Positions 26,072 to 35,744 of a stretch of 64,000 bases of DNA are shown piece by piece (position 1 is the first letter of the stretch; each line of letters opens with the position of its first letter). Under the pieces are notes generated by a model. That model searched no databases, was not told the origin of the DNA, and worked only from the letters and a program-made list of their open reading frames with translations. The DNA comes from Clostridiales bacterium CCNA10 (lineage in GTDB: Bacteria; Bacillota; Clostridia; Oscillospirales; Oscillospiraceae). Made by a program: the position numbers and the translations under genes. The stretch covers positions 682,001 through 746,000 of the forward strand of contig AP018533.1 of NCBI GenBank assembly GCA_003573975.1, written 5' to 3'.

Positions 26072-27654
26072 ATGGCAAAACGCAGGCCGTCCGGCGACGG
26101 CATGGTGCGAAAACGGGAGGACGGCCGCTGGGAGGGCCGCATCGTAGTGGGCCACAAGCAAAACGGAGAGCCCATCTTCGGGTATGTCCTGGCGAAAACC
26201 CAGAAGGAACTGCTGGACAAGCTCCACCGGGACATGGAGGGCTTTCAGGATATGGAGCTCACCGAGGACAGCCGCATGACCCTGGCGAGTGGCTGGGCCG
26301 GTGGATGGAGGACTACGGTGCGGCTACCCTGCGGCCCAACACCCTGCGGAGTTATGAGCAGTTCATCCGGTGCTACATCAAGCCCTACCTGGGGGATAAG
26401 ATCGTCTCCCGGGTGACCCGCATGGACATCCAGAAGCTGTACCGAAAGCTGAAACACGAGGGCCGTGTCCACGGCCACCCGGAGCACGGGCACGAATTGT
26501 CGGACACCATGGTGCTCCGCATCCACGCCATGCTCCACCAGTGTCTGAAGGATGCGGAGGCGGCCCATGTGGTCGCCCGGAATCCCACCGACGGGGCCGT
26601 GGTGCCCAAGGCCAGCTATAAGCCAAAACAAATTCTCACAAAGGAGCAGATGGACACCTTCCTGGCGGCGGTGGACCGCAATGAGATCTGGCGGGACTTC
26701 TTCTACACGGAGCTGACCACCGGCTTGCGGCGGGGCGAACTGCTGGCCCTCCAGTGGGACGATCTGGACTTCAAGACCGGGACCCTGACCGTGAACAAGC
26801 AGGTCTACGAGGTGAAGGGGCGGCTCCAGGTGAGCGTCCCCAAGACACGGGCCTCCATCCGCAGACTGGTCCTGCCGCCCGGCGTGGTGGAGGTGCTGCG
26901 GCAGTATCGGGAGACGGTGGACTCCCGGTGGATGTTCCCCTCGCCGGTCAAAGAGGATGTACCCCTGACGCCGGGCGCGGTGCGACGGCGGCTCCAGATT
27001 ATTCTGGAGCGGGCCGGGTGTAAGAGAATCAGATTTCACGATTTACGCCACACCTTTGCCACCCTGTCCTTGGAGAGCGGCATGGATGTGAAGACCCTCT
27101 CCGCCATGCTGGGCCATGTGTCAGCGGCCACCACCCTGGACATCTATACCCATGTCACCGGGGATATGCAGACCGAGGCGGCAGCCAAGATCGACCGTGG
27201 ACTGGGCAACGAAGTGCAGGAGAGTCCTGCTCAGACAGAGCAGAGCTCAGTCGAAGACTTCCAGCCGGTGCTGGGGCGAAAGCGAAAGTCGGGCTCCGGG
27301 TGTATTACCCAGATCAATGACCATCTGTTTGAGGGACGCTACTCCCCCACCTGGCCGGACGGCACAAAGCATTCCAAATGCGTCTACGCCCACACCCGGG
27401 AGGAGTGCGAGGCGAAGCTGAAAACGCTCATCCGGGAAATGCAGGCGGAGCGAAAGCTGCTCCTGGATCAGATGCGTGGGATCACGCCGCCGGATAAGCT
27501 TACCAAGAAGCAGAAGCAGATCTGGCAGTATCTGCGGTTCCATCCCGATGAAACGAACCTGAGTGTCATCGCCAGAGGGGCCGGGGTGAACCGACATACG
27601 GTGGCAAAGTGGTATGAGATGATCCGGGGAATGGTAGGAATACAAAAGACATAA
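26072..27654 (+). pseudogene. Tyrosine site-specific integrase, one-base frameshift, with C-terminal HTH extension
   Basis: Integrase of the Tn916-like tyrosine recombinase family. Frame one (26072 to about 26284) gives the arm-binding domain; frame two (from about 26285) gives the core-binding and catalytic domains. Loss of one G in a CTGGGCGAG-type sequence near 26284 explains the break, since both frames then join smoothly. Catalytic residues are present: Arg in TGLRRGELLAL, HDLRH, LGHVSAATT and Tyr in LDIYTHV. After the catalytic domain, about 150 extra residues include a second arm-like segment (INDHLFEGRYSP) and a terminal HTH (VIARGAGVNRHTVAKWYEM). Could be real decay or a sequencing error. 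Confidence 0.8.
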
Positions 27655-28054
27655 CTTGACAGACCTGTTGAAGAGGATACCGTTCACAGCGGCTAAAATA
27701 GCTCTAATGTACTCAGAATTTACAGGTGGCAATGAAAAATATACGCATGTTTATGAGAAGTTTCTTTTGAATGTGTTTCAAGTAGATAAGTAAGCCCCAG
27801 TGTACCGCGACATGCTGGGGCTTGCTTGTTTGTAGGTTATTTTTCCGAATTGCTCTAAATAGTCTACGAAAATTATCCTAAAAATACTACTGTAAAAGGC
27901 CTATAAGCAATCGTTTAAAGGAATGCGTTCCAGATTGTATGCTGTTAAACCGTAGGAAGTGGCAGAAGTTAGAATAATAGAATAAGGGATGTTCTATAGA
28001 TTGGTTACAGATTATTTTACCCTGCCTGTACGGCTCAGCGCCTGGATCGGGGAC
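27655..28054 (+). other. AT-rich gap after the integrase, with a short coding remnant
   Basis: AT-rich compared with its neighbours. An open frame to the TAA at 27791-27793 encodes about 45 residues, ending YTHVYEKFLLNVFQVDK, with no recognised family; it looks like the tail of a lost gene. The rest (about 27835-28020) shows no gene. This is probably the edge of the decayed integrase element. Confidence 0.4.
27792..27823 (+). terminator. Terminator downstream of the integrase remnant
   Basis: Nine-base arms (27792-27800, 27815-27823) followed by GCTTGTTTG. Confidence 0.6.
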
Positions 28055-30079
28055 TCAGTCCTCCGGATCGCCAAACACCACACGGTAGTAGTCATTGTCC
28101 AGAATGGATGCGGAGTAGGCTACCCGGTTTTGGACCTCTGCCACCCGCTCCGCCACATAGTCCGGATCCGGCTCGCTCCCGTCCCACATCGTAAAGACGT
28201 CGGTAGTGGAGTTATAAGCCCCCAGATCGGTGAGGAAGCTGTAATTGGAGAAGATCACCAAGCCGGGCGTGTCGGAGAGGATGTCCCGCCCCGCCATCAG
28301 GCGGGAGTCGTACTCCAGTCCAAAGAGGTTGGCCAGCGTGGGCATCACGTCCAGGCTGGAGCAGTATTTGTCCACATGGACAGGCTCCTCCAGGTCGGCG
28401 CTCCAGAGGATCAGGCTGTTCTCATAGATCTCGAAGACCGGGTCCACCGGGTGGCCGAACAGCTCGCTGTACTCCTCGTCCGTCAGGCCGTAGGGATAGT
28501 GGTCGGCGGACAGAACGATCACCGTGTCCTCCAGCCTGCCGGCCTCCTCCAGCTGGCGGACCAGACTCTCCATGGCCAGCTCCAGCTCCTGCTGGCAGGC
28601 CAGGTAGCATTTGACCCCCTCGCTGTACGGCAGGCCGGCCACCTCGTCATAGTGCCGGTCGGACATGACGTTTCCCTCGCGGTTGTAGTTCAGATGGCCG
28701 CTCACCGTCAGGCAGTAGACCATGAAGTGATCCTCGTCTACGAATCGGGGGACAATTTCTTCCATCATCTCCAGGTCGGAGGGGGGAAATACCTCCTCCA
28801 GCTCCAGCCCATTGCCGATTCCGTAGTATTCATACCCCATGTTTGGGTGGGAGAGATTCCGGTCATAGTAGGTGTACAGATAGTCGTGGAAGGCCATGGT
28901 CCGATAGCCCAGGGCCCGGAACTGATGGCCGAAGGCGAAAGGCATGGCGTTGTCCGACGATTCAGAGTAGCTCCACACCCCGGACTTGGGGATCAGGCCG
29001 GTGGTGGTCACATACTCCCCGTCGGAGGTGGACACCCCCCACAGCGGGGTATAGAAGTTGTCGCAGATGATGCCCTCGTGGGCCAGCTTCCACAAGGTGG
29101 GGGTGCGCACCGGGTCCAGCAGCCGGTCAGAAAACCCTTCGGCTACGATCCAAACCAGGTTTTTCCCCTGGAACCGGCCGGTCCACTCATTTTCCGCTGT
29201 GGGCTTTACCTTAGAAAAATAGCCGTGCATCTCAGACAGCTCCAGGTCCTCGCGGTCCCGCTCCATCAGAGCCTGGAAGTCAATATCCATGGTGTGAAGC
29301 TTCGGCTCCTCCCCGGCGGGGGACTGCTCCGCCTGGATCCAGCGGCGGGTCTGCCGCCCCTGGTGCTTGGGGAGGATCTGGTCGTCCGGGTCGATGCCGA
29401 ACAGCACCCGGCGGATCTCCAGCTCGGTCTGGGTGAACATCCCGAAGTTCTGCACCTCCAGCTCCGGCACTGCCGCCTGGAAATAGATATACCGCAGAGA
29501 GAGCACCCCGCCGCCGCAGAACAGAACCAGGACGATCCCAGCCAGCTGCACCCCGAGGCCCAGAGCCAGCCAGCGCAGATTGTTCCGCCGCCCCATGGGG
29601 CGGTCGGGAAGCAGCCGATTCCCGAGCATGGCCGCAAGCACCACCGGCACCGCCATCATCAGAATGGGGAACCAGTTCAGCAGGATCTCGCCCACCGCCA
29701 TATTGCCGAACGCCCCCGCCACCATCATCATCTTGGTCAGGGAAAAGATGGTCAAAAAGGTCTTAAAGAGGTGATAGTACACCGTCTGTGCACCCATCCA
29801 AAGGGAAACCAGGGCGGTGCACAGGACCAACAGCCGCCGTCCCAGACGATCCTCCACCCCCCCGCACAGGGCCCCCAGCAGCATGGCGATGGGGATGGAG
29901 AAGAGGAGGGTGAACACTGCCCCTGCGAGGGACAGCCCGTGGAAGCAGTACAGCTTCAGAAACAGCTCCTCATAGTAAATGACGCCCAGGAAAAACAGAG
30001 AAGGAGCCGCCAGCCGCCGCCAGCGGCTCCAAAGCAGCCTGCCCTCAGACTGTCCACCCAGTCGATGTGAAAGCTTCAA
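28055..30079 (-). CDS. LtaS-like sulfatase-fold membrane enzyme
   Basis: 674 aa. Five N-terminal membrane helices (about residues 25-205), then an extracellular alkaline-phosphatase/sulfatase domain as in lipoteichoic acid synthases and phosphoglycerol transferases. Catalytic-site features: VAEGFSD (metal Glu), WGVSTSDGEY (nucleophile Thr, residue about 345), TVSGHLNY (His) and SADHYPYG (Asp-His metal pair). It could polymerise glycerol phosphate or transfer phosphoglycerol to another envelope glycan; which one cannot be told. Start is TTG at 30079 with GGAGGGA 7 bases upstream. Monocistronic, divergent from the pxp operon. Confidence 0.8.
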   Translation of the reverse strand: MKLSHRLGGQSEGRLLWSRWRRLAAPSLFFLGVIYYEELFLKLYCFHGLSLAGAVFTLLFSIPIAMLLGALCGGVEDRLGRRLLVLCTALVSLWMGAQTVYYHLFKTFLTIFSLTKMMMVAGAFGNMAVGEILLNWFPILMMAVPVVLAAMLGNRLLPDRPMGRRNNLRWLALGLGVQLAGIVLVLFCGGGVLSLRYIYFQAAVPELEVQNFGMFTQTELEIRRVLFGIDPDDQILPKHQGRQTRRWIQAEQSPAGEEPKLHTMDIDFQALMERDREDLELSEMHGYFSKVKPTAENEWTGRFQGKNLVWIVAEGFSDRLLDPVRTPTLWKLAHEGIICDNFYTPLWGVSTSDGEYVTTTGLIPKSGVWSYSESSDNAMPFAFGHQFRALGYRTMAFHDYLYTYYDRNLSHPNMGYEYYGIGNGLELEEVFPPSDLEMMEEIVPRFVDEDHFMVYCLTVSGHLNYNREGNVMSDRHYDEVAGLPYSEGVKCYLACQQELELAMESLVRQLEEAGRLEDTVIVLSADHYPYGLTDEEYSELFGHPVDPVFEIYENSLILWSADLEEPVHVDKYCSSLDVMPTLANLFGLEYDSRLMAGRDILSDTPGLVIFSNYSFLTDLGAYNSTTDVFTMWDGSEPDPDYVAERVAEVQNRVAYSASILDNDYYRVVFGDPED

Positions 30080-30146
30080 GCCCTTGTCCCTCCCTGCCGC
30101 CCCCCGCGGCGTCCGTTCCGACCGTCATCGTCCCTTCTTTTGGGTT

Positions 30147-30175
30147 ATTGTACCCACTTCCCTGAGGGATGTCAA
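30147..30175 (-). promoter_or_regulatory. Promoter for the LtaS-like gene
   Basis: Minus-strand TTGACA and TACAAT with a 17-base spacer, about 70 bases upstream. Confidence 0.75.
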
Positions 30176-30290
30176 TTGAATTTCCGCCTTTTTCTGCCCG
30201 CCGCATGGATTGGGACGCTGACAGCTGGATCGAGCAGATTATTTGGTTCATAGCAGCACAATAATACCCAGAACCGAGGAGTTTATTCCC

Positions 30291-30319
30291 TTGACTTGAG
30301 GAGCAAAATGAATTAAAAT
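30291..30319 (+). promoter_or_regulatory. Promoter for the pxp operon
   Basis: TTGACT and TAAAAT with a 17-base spacer, about 120 bases before pxpA. The roughly 110-base leader shows no recognised riboswitch. Confidence 0.65.
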
Positions 30320-30438
30320 CAAACTGGAAATGCAAAAAATTTGGCGTTTTCGACAAGAATATGCCGTGCACCTCGCCGCCGGACGGAGCAGAGGCCTGCA
30401 GAACCAGAAACCATCAAAAAAGAAAAGGAGAGGTTTTT

Positions 30439-31206
30439 ATGTATCAAGTTGACCTGAACAGTGACCTGGGTGAGAGCTTTGGCGCCTATACCATCGGTTT
30501 GGACCAGGACGTCATTGCCCATGTCTCCTCCGCCAATATTGCCTGTGGGTATCATGCAGGCGATCCGCTGGTGATGGATCGGACTGTGGCCGCCTGCAAG
30601 GCCGCCGGCGTGGCGGTAGGCGCTCACCCCGGCTATCCCGACCTGATGGGCTTTGGACGGCGGAACATGGCGTGCTCTCCCAAGGAAGTCAAAGCGTACA
30701 TTCAGTATCAGATGGGGGCCCTGCTGGCCTTCACTGCCGCCCACGGCGTGAAGCTTCAGCACTGCAAGCCCCACGGAGCGCTGTACAACATGGCCGGCAA
30801 GGACATGGACCTGGCCATGGCCATTGCGGAGGGCATTTACAGCGTGGACAGGGATGTGATCCTGCTGGGGCTGGCGGGCAGCAAGATGCTGGAGGCCGGC
30901 AGGCAGGTGGGTATGCGGGTAGCCAGCGAGGTCTTTGCCGACCGCGCCTATCAGGCGGACGGCTCCCTGGTGCCCCGCAGCAAGCCGGGCGCGGTGATCC
31001 ACGACAAGGACGAGGCCATCTCCCGCACCATCCGCATGGTCACCGAGGGCAAGGTGACCGCCATCACTGGCGAAGAGGTCTCCATCGAGGCCCACTCCAT
31101 CTGTGTCCACGGAGATAACCCCTCCGCAGTGGAGTTTGTCAAGAACATCCGGGCCAAGCTGGAGGGCGATGGCGTCGCCATCGCTCCCATCGCACAGATC
31201 GTCTGA
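30439..31206 (+). CDS. pxpA: 5-oxoprolinase subunit A
   Basis: LamB/YcsF family, 255 aa. With PxpB and PxpC it hydrolyses 5-oxoproline (pyroglutamate) to glutamate with ATP. Motifs: VDLNSDLGESFG at the N-terminus, SSANIACGYHAGDP (about residues 33-46), GAHPGYPDL, and KPHGALYN (about 110-117). ATG 30439 follows GGAGAGG. Lead gene of an operon whose content (pxpA, NRAMP transporter, pxpB, pxpC, DUF1445) matches Bacillus subtilis ycsF-ycsG-ycsI-kipI-kipA with the DUF1445 gene moved to the end. Confidence 0.93.
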   Translation: MYQVDLNSDLGESFGAYTIGLDQDVIAHVSSANIACGYHAGDPLVMDRTVAACKAAGVAVGAHPGYPDLMGFGRRNMACSPKEVKAYIQYQMGALLAFTAAHGVKLQHCKPHGALYNMAGKDMDLAMAIAEGIYSVDRDVILLGLAGSKMLEAGRQVGMRVASEVFADRAYQADGSLVPRSKPGAVIHDKDEAISRTIRMVTEGKVTAITGEEVSIEAHSICVHGDNPSAVEFVKNIRAKLEGDGVAIAPIAQIV

Positions 31207-31272
31207 TTCGGAAGAGAAGCGATCCAAAGCGGGCTGTTCCAGCCCATCGAAACAAAATGTGGGAGGTATATC

Positions 31273-32520
31273 ATGAGCAAGGGATCCAACACTCTGAACC
31301 AGCAGACTGCAAAGCCCAGCCGCTCGGTCCTGTTCGGCGCTGCGTTCCTGATGGCCACGTCCGCCATTGGGCCCGGCTTCCTGACCCAGACGTCCAAGTT
31401 CACCGCTCAGTTCGGCACCGCGCTCTCTCTGGTCATCGTGCTGGCCATCATCATGGACATCACTGCCCAGATGAACATCTGGTCCGTGGTCTCCGTCTCC
31501 GGGATGCGCGCCTAGGATGTGGCCAATAAGCTGCTGCCCGGATTGGGCGTCGTCATCGCCATTCTGGTGGCCATCGGCGGCCTGGCCTTCAACGTGGGCA
31601 ACGTGGGCGGCGTGGCCCTGGGCTTCAACGCCATGTTCGGATTGAACGAAAAGATCGGCGCCGTCATCGCCGGCTGTCTGGGCATCATCATCTTTGTGAA
31701 CAAGAACGCCAAGACCATCATGGACAAGGTGGCCACCGTCCTGGCCGCTGTGATCCTGCTCACGGTGGCGACTGTTGCGGTCATCTCCAAGCCCCCGGTG
31801 GGTGAGGCTGTCTCCAGCCTGGCCCAGCTGGGCAACCTGGGCAACAAGGATCTGCTGCTGGCCCTGACCACCCTGCTGGGCGGCTCCTGCGGCGGCTACA
31901 TCGCCTTCTCCGGCGCGCACCGCCTGCTGGACGCCGGCATCTCCGGCCCCGAGAATATCAGCCATGTGCGCAGGAGCGTCCTGCAGGGCTGCGGCACCTC
32001 CGGCCTGGTCCGTATCCTGCTGTTCCTGGCAGTGCTGGGCACCTGTGCCATGGCCTCCGGCAACGCCGCCACCATCATCGCCGCCGGAAACCCCGCCGCC
32101 GAGGCCTTCCGCCTGGCCGCCGGAAACATCGGCTACCGCCTGTTCGGCCTGTGCCTGTTCTCCGCCGGGGTCTCCTCCGTGGTAGGCGCCGCCTACACCT
32201 CCGTGTCCTTCCTCAAGACCCTGCACCCCTTTATCGCCAAGTATGAGCGTCAGTTTGTCATCGGCTTCATCACCTTCTCCACCGTGATGATGGTGGTCCT
32301 GGGCAACGCTGCCGCACTGCTCATCATCGCCGGCGCGTTCAACGGCCTGATCCTCCCCGTGACCCTGGGCGTGATGCTCATTGCCGGCCACAACAAGCGC
32401 ATCGTGGGCGAGAGCTATCACCATCCCCTGTGGATGACCGTTCTCGGCGCCGTGGTGACCCTGGTCGCCCTCTACGCTGGGATCAAGGCCGTCCCCGGCA
32501 TTATGCAGCTCTTCCAGTAA
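31273..32520 (+). pseudogene. NRAMP-family transporter (YcsG-like), interrupted by an in-frame TAG
   Basis: Integral membrane transporter of the NRAMP superfamily branch found in pxp operons; probably imports 5-oxoproline or a related compound, by context. The frame is continuous for 415 codons except for TAG at 31513-31515 after GMRA. The reading resumes with DVANKLLPGLG, and a Gln is expected at that position, so a CAG to TAG change is the simplest explanation. Eleven or so hydrophobic segments follow the usual pattern (GPGFLTQTSKF at the start). Either a nonsense mutation, a sequencing error, or a site of read-through. Upstream GGGAGG sets the start. Confidence 0.8.
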
Positions 32521-32587
32521 AATGAAAGCCGAATGGCCCGGCCGACCTGGATCCCAGGCCGCCGGGCCGTTCAGAAAGGAGCCAGCC

Positions 32588-33328
32588 ATGGCTGACGTCA
32601 GATTCCTGCTGACGGGCGATACCTCGGTGTGCGTGGAATTCGGCAATGAGATCAGCGAGGCCATCAACGCCAAGATCCGCGCCTATAACATCGCCCTTCA
32701 GAACAGCAAGATCCCCGGCATCGTAGAGACAGTGCCCACCTACCGCTCTCTGATGATCCACTATGACCCGGAGGTCATCCTCTGCGCGCCCCTGATGGAG
32801 GAACTGAGGGGCCTGCTGGGCAAGCTGGATCAGATCCGGATCCCGCCCAGCGAGGTGATCGAGATCCCTGTCCTCTACGGCGGGGAGGAGATGGGGCCCG
32901 ACCTGGCCTTCGTTGCCGAGCACGCGGGCAAGACGCAGGAGGAGGTCATTCAGATCCACACCTCCACCGAGTACCTCATCTATATGCTGGGCTTCACCCC
33001 CGGCTTCACCTATCTGGGCGGCATGGACGAGGCCATCGCCACCCCCCGCCTGAAGACCCCGCGGGTGAAGATCCCCGCCGGCTCCGTGGGCATCGCCGGC
33101 AGTCAGACCGGCGTCTATCCCATCGACTCGCCGGGCGGCTGGCAGCTGATCGGCCGCACTCCGGTGCGGATGTATGACGCCGGCCGCGCCAAGCCCATCC
33201 TGCCTGAGGCCGGACAGTACATCAAATTCTGCGCCATCGACCGGGCGGAATTTGACCGCATCGCCGCCCAGGAGGCCGCCGGCGGATATACCTGCCGCCG
33301 CTGCCCCAGAAAGGAGGCGGAACAATGA
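32588..33328 (+). CDS. pxpB: 5-oxoprolinase subunit B
   Basis: KipI/allophanate hydrolase subunit 1 family, 246 aa; forms the carboxylase-like half of the 5-oxoprolinase with PxpC. Family signatures GFTPGFTYLGGMDE (about residues 138-151), TPRVKIPAGSVGIAGSQTGV (about 157-176) and SPGGWQLIGRTP (about 180-191). ATG 32588 follows GAAAGGAG. Its stop overlaps the pxpC start (ATGA), so B and C are translationally coupled, as expected for partners in one complex. In Bacillus KipI also inhibits the sporulation kinase KinA; that role is not implied here. Confidence 0.92.
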   Translation: MADVRFLLTGDTSVCVEFGNEISEAINAKIRAYNIALQNSKIPGIVETVPTYRSLMIHYDPEVILCAPLMEELRGLLGKLDQIRIPPSEVIEIPVLYGGEEMGPDLAFVAEHAGKTQEEVIQIHTSTEYLIYMLGFTPGFTYLGGMDEAIATPRLKTPRVKIPAGSVGIAGSQTGVYPIDSPGGWQLIGRTPVRMYDAGRAKPILPEAGQYIKFCAIDRAEFDRIAAQEAAGGYTCRRCPRKEAEQ

Positions 33329-34266
33329 GCATCACTGTTTTGAACCCCGGCCTGCTCACCACGGTCCAGGATCTGGGGCGCATCGGCTATCAGCAGTTCG
33401 GCGTCTCTGTGTCCGGCGTTATGGATCCCCGCTCCGCCGGGATCGCCAATATCCTGGCGGGCAACCCCCAGGGGGAGGCGGTCCTGGAGTGTACCATGAT
33501 GGGGCCTCAGCTTCAATTCGACCGGGCAAACTGCATCGCCATCGCCGGAGGCGACCTGGGCCCCACTCTGGACGGAAAACCCATCCCCAGCTATCAGGCC
33601 GTGTCCATCAAGGCCGGCCAGGTCCTGCGCTTCACCGCCCCCAAGACCGGGTGCCGGGCCTTTCTCGCCTTCGCCGGCGGCCTGGACATCCCGGAGACCA
33701 TGGGCAGCCGCTCTACCTACATGAAGGCTAAGATCGGCGGCTTTCAGGGCCGCAAGCTGGAGAAGGGCGACCAGATCGGCTTCCGCTCCCCTGTGGAGCG
33801 CCTGAAGAACATGGAGCAGCGCCGCCTCACCCCTGAGTTCAAGCCCCAGCCCATCTACCCCCTGCGGGTGGTGATGGGTCCCCAGGATGAGGCCTTCTCC
33901 GACGAGGGCATCCGCACCTTCCTGTCCGGGACCTATACCGTCACCAAGGAATTTGACCGCATGGGCTGCCGCCTGGAGGGCGAGGTCATTGCCCACAGAG
34001 AGAGCGGCGACATCATCTCGGACGGCATCGCCTTCGGCGCCATCCAGGTCCCGTCCGCTGGTCAGCCCATCATCATGCTGGCCGACCGGCAGACCACCGG
34101 CGGATATACGAAGATCGCCAACGTGATCACGGCGGATTTCCGCTATCTGGCCCAGCTCAAGGCGGGCGACAAGGTCCGGTTCGTCAAGGTGTCCGTGGAA
34201 TTTGCCCAGTACACACTGCTGGCCCAGCGGGCAGCCCTGAGAGCGCTGGAGGCTATCAATTCATAA
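33325..34266 (+). CDS. pxpC: 5-oxoprolinase subunit C
   Basis: KipA/biotin-dependent carboxyltransferase-like (urea amidolyase) family, 313 aa; completes the PxpABC 5-oxoprolinase. Motifs: PGLLTTVQDLGRIGYQQFGV (about residues 8-27), SGVMDPRSAGIANILAGN, AFLAFAGGLDIPETMGSRST (about 112-131) and, toward the C-terminus, DGIAFGAIQVPSAGQPII and RQTTGGY. Overlaps pxpB by 4 bases. No biotin attachment domain is present, as in other PxpC proteins. Confidence 0.93.
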   Translation: MSITVLNPGLLTTVQDLGRIGYQQFGVSVSGVMDPRSAGIANILAGNPQGEAVLECTMMGPQLQFDRANCIAIAGGDLGPTLDGKPIPSYQAVSIKAGQVLRFTAPKTGCRAFLAFAGGLDIPETMGSRSTYMKAKIGGFQGRKLEKGDQIGFRSPVERLKNMEQRRLTPEFKPQPIYPLRVVMGPQDEAFSDEGIRTFLSGTYTVTKEFDRMGCRLEGEVIAHRESGDIISDGIAFGAIQVPSAGQPIIMLADRQTTGGYTKIANVITADFRYLAQLKAGDKVRFVKVSVEFAQYTLLAQRAALRALEAINS

Positions 34267-34287
34267 ACGGTCAGGAGGAATATCAGT

Positions 34288-35127
34288 ATGGCATTTGACA
34301 TTACCCCCTATATCGACAAAAAGCCTGCGGAGGTCCGCCAGCTGATCCGGGAGGGCAGGATCGACTTTCCCACCGCCGGGATGTGCCGGGGCTATGCCCA
34401 GGCCAATCTGGTCATCCTGCCCCCTGAGTATGCCGCCGACTTCGAGGAATACGCCAAGAGAAACCCCTTCCCCTGCCCCATTCTGGAGATCATCCGGGGG
34501 GAGCAGCCCCTGACCCACGACATGGGCGAGGGGGGCAACATCTGCTCGGACATCCCCCGGTACCGCGTGTATGAGCACGGTGTGTTCACCAAGGAGCTGA
34601 CCGACGCCTCGGACTACTGGAAGGAGGGCTATGTGGGCTTCCTCATCGGCTGCTCCTTCTCCTTTGAGGAGGCGCTGATGCGGGAGGGCATCGAGGTCCG
34701 GCACATCGCCCAGGGCCGCAACGTCCCCATGTACAAAACCAACATCCAGACCGTCAAGGCCGGGCCCTTTGAGGGCCCCATGGTGTGCTCCATGCGCCCC
34801 ATGACCCCGGAGAACGCCCAAAAGGCCTATGACATCACGGTGAAGATGCCCAACGTCCACGGCGCTCCCGTCCACATGGGCGACCCGGCTCAGGTGGGGG
34901 TAGCCGATGTGATGAAGCCCGACTATGGTGAGGCGGTGGACATCTATGAGGGGGAGATCCCCGTGTTCTGGCCCTGCGGCGTCACGCCCCAGGCCGCCAT
35001 TGAGAACGCCAAGCCTCCCATCGTCATCACCCACGCCCCCGGACATATGTTCATCACCGACGTGCTGAACACAGAGCTGAATGAGTTCCTGGAGCGGAAA
35101 AAAGCGGCGCTGACCAATGAGCCATGA
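34288..35127 (+). CDS. DUF1445 putative hydro-lyase (YcsI-like)
   Basis: 279 aa, D-glutamate cyclase/putative hydro-lyase family. Family motifs: AGMCRGYAQANLVILP (about residues 30-45), DIPRYRVYEHG (about 90-100), GFLIGCSFSFEEAL (about 117-130), NVPMYKT, and THAPGHMFITD near the end. Members of this family have been linked to D-glutamate conversion to 5-oxoproline, which would feed PxpABC; assignment of that reaction here is inference from family and operon. The start follows AGGAGGAAT, 21 bases after pxpC. Confidence 0.88.
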   Translation: MAFDITPYIDKKPAEVRQLIREGRIDFPTAGMCRGYAQANLVILPPEYAADFEEYAKRNPFPCPILEIIRGEQPLTHDMGEGGNICSDIPRYRVYEHGVFTKELTDASDYWKEGYVGFLIGCSFSFEEALMREGIEVRHIAQGRNVPMYKTNIQTVKAGPFEGPMVCSMRPMTPENAQKAYDITVKMPNVHGAPVHMGDPAQVGVADVMKPDYGEAVDIYEGEIPVFWPCGVTPQAAIENAKPPIVITHAPGHMFITDVLNTELNEFLERKKAALTNEP

Positions 35128-35160
35128 TGCGCCGCACCTTCCGCAAATTTGAAATTCCGG

Positions 35161-35189
35161 TTGACGTGTTTGGCAAGCAGCGCTATACT
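35161..35189 (+). promoter_or_regulatory. Promoter for the def operon
   Basis: TTGACG and TATACT with a 17-base spacer. Predicted start near 35196, directly before a strong hairpin. Confidence 0.75.
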
Positions 35190-35200
35190 GAAACAGATGT

Positions 35201-35238
35201 AAGGTCCCCTCTGCGGTGCTGCCCGCAGAGGGGACCTT
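35201..35238 (+). promoter_or_regulatory. Hairpin at the very 5' end of the def-operon transcript
   Basis: Perfect 16-base arms (35201-35216, 35223-35238) with a 6-base loop, followed by TTC then four C. It lies only about 5 bases after the predicted transcription start. It could terminate the upstream pxp transcript, attenuate the def operon, or protect the 5' end. Confidence 0.5.
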
Positions 35239-35321
35239 TCCCCATACGCCGCCCGGGCGTTGGGATTCGGCGCGGGCCATGGCCGGAAGGCGCTTTGCCC
35301 GCTGTGTAAGGAGAACCAGCT

Positions 35322-35732
35322 ATGATTCGAGAGATCTGTAAAGATGAGGCCTTTCTGGCGCAAAAGGCGGAACAGGCCACGCCGGACGATCTGACCACCG
35401 CCGCCGACCTGCTGGAGACGCTGGCGTATCACAAGGCTGGCTGTGTGGGCATGGCGGCCAACATGATCGGCGTGAACAAACGGATCATCGCCTTTGACAA
35501 CGAGGGGACCTATATGGTCATGTTCAACCCGGAGATCGTCAAGCGGTCCGGGCCCTACGATGCGGAGGAGGGCTGCCTCTCCCTCTCCGGGATCCGCCCG
35601 GCCCGGCGGTGGACGTCCATCAAGGTGCGCTGGCAGAACGAGAAGTTCCAGGAGCGGCTGAAAACCTTCACCGGCTGGACGGCCCAGATCATCCAGCATG
35701 AGATCGACCACTGTGAAGGCATCATCATCTGA
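35322..35732 (+). CDS. def: Peptide deformylase
   Basis: Removes the N-formyl group from nascent proteins; Fe/Zn metalloenzyme, 136 aa. All three motifs: GCVGMAANMIG (motif 1, Gln replaced by Asn-Met as in the clostridial short type), EGCLSL (motif 2, metal Cys) and QHEIDH (motif 3, two His ligands and catalytic Glu). The short length and motif 1 variant fit the deformylase-like Def2 group. ATG follows AAGGAGA. First gene of a tight four-gene run (gaps of 12 to 19 bases and one overlap). Confidence 0.9.
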   Translation: MIREICKDEAFLAQKAEQATPDDLTTAADLLETLAYHKAGCVGMAANMIGVNKRIIAFDNEGTYMVMFNPEIVKRSGPYDAEEGCLSLSGIRPARRWTSIKVRWQNEKFQERLKTFTGWTAQIIQHEIDHCEGIII

Positions 35733-35744
35733 GGAGGAGACGCG

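Noticed and set aside
30319..32673. Long minus-strand open frame of about 780 codons across pxpA and the transporter gene
   Set aside because: Antisense shadow of two well-recognised genes, His/Gly-rich and without any family resemblance.
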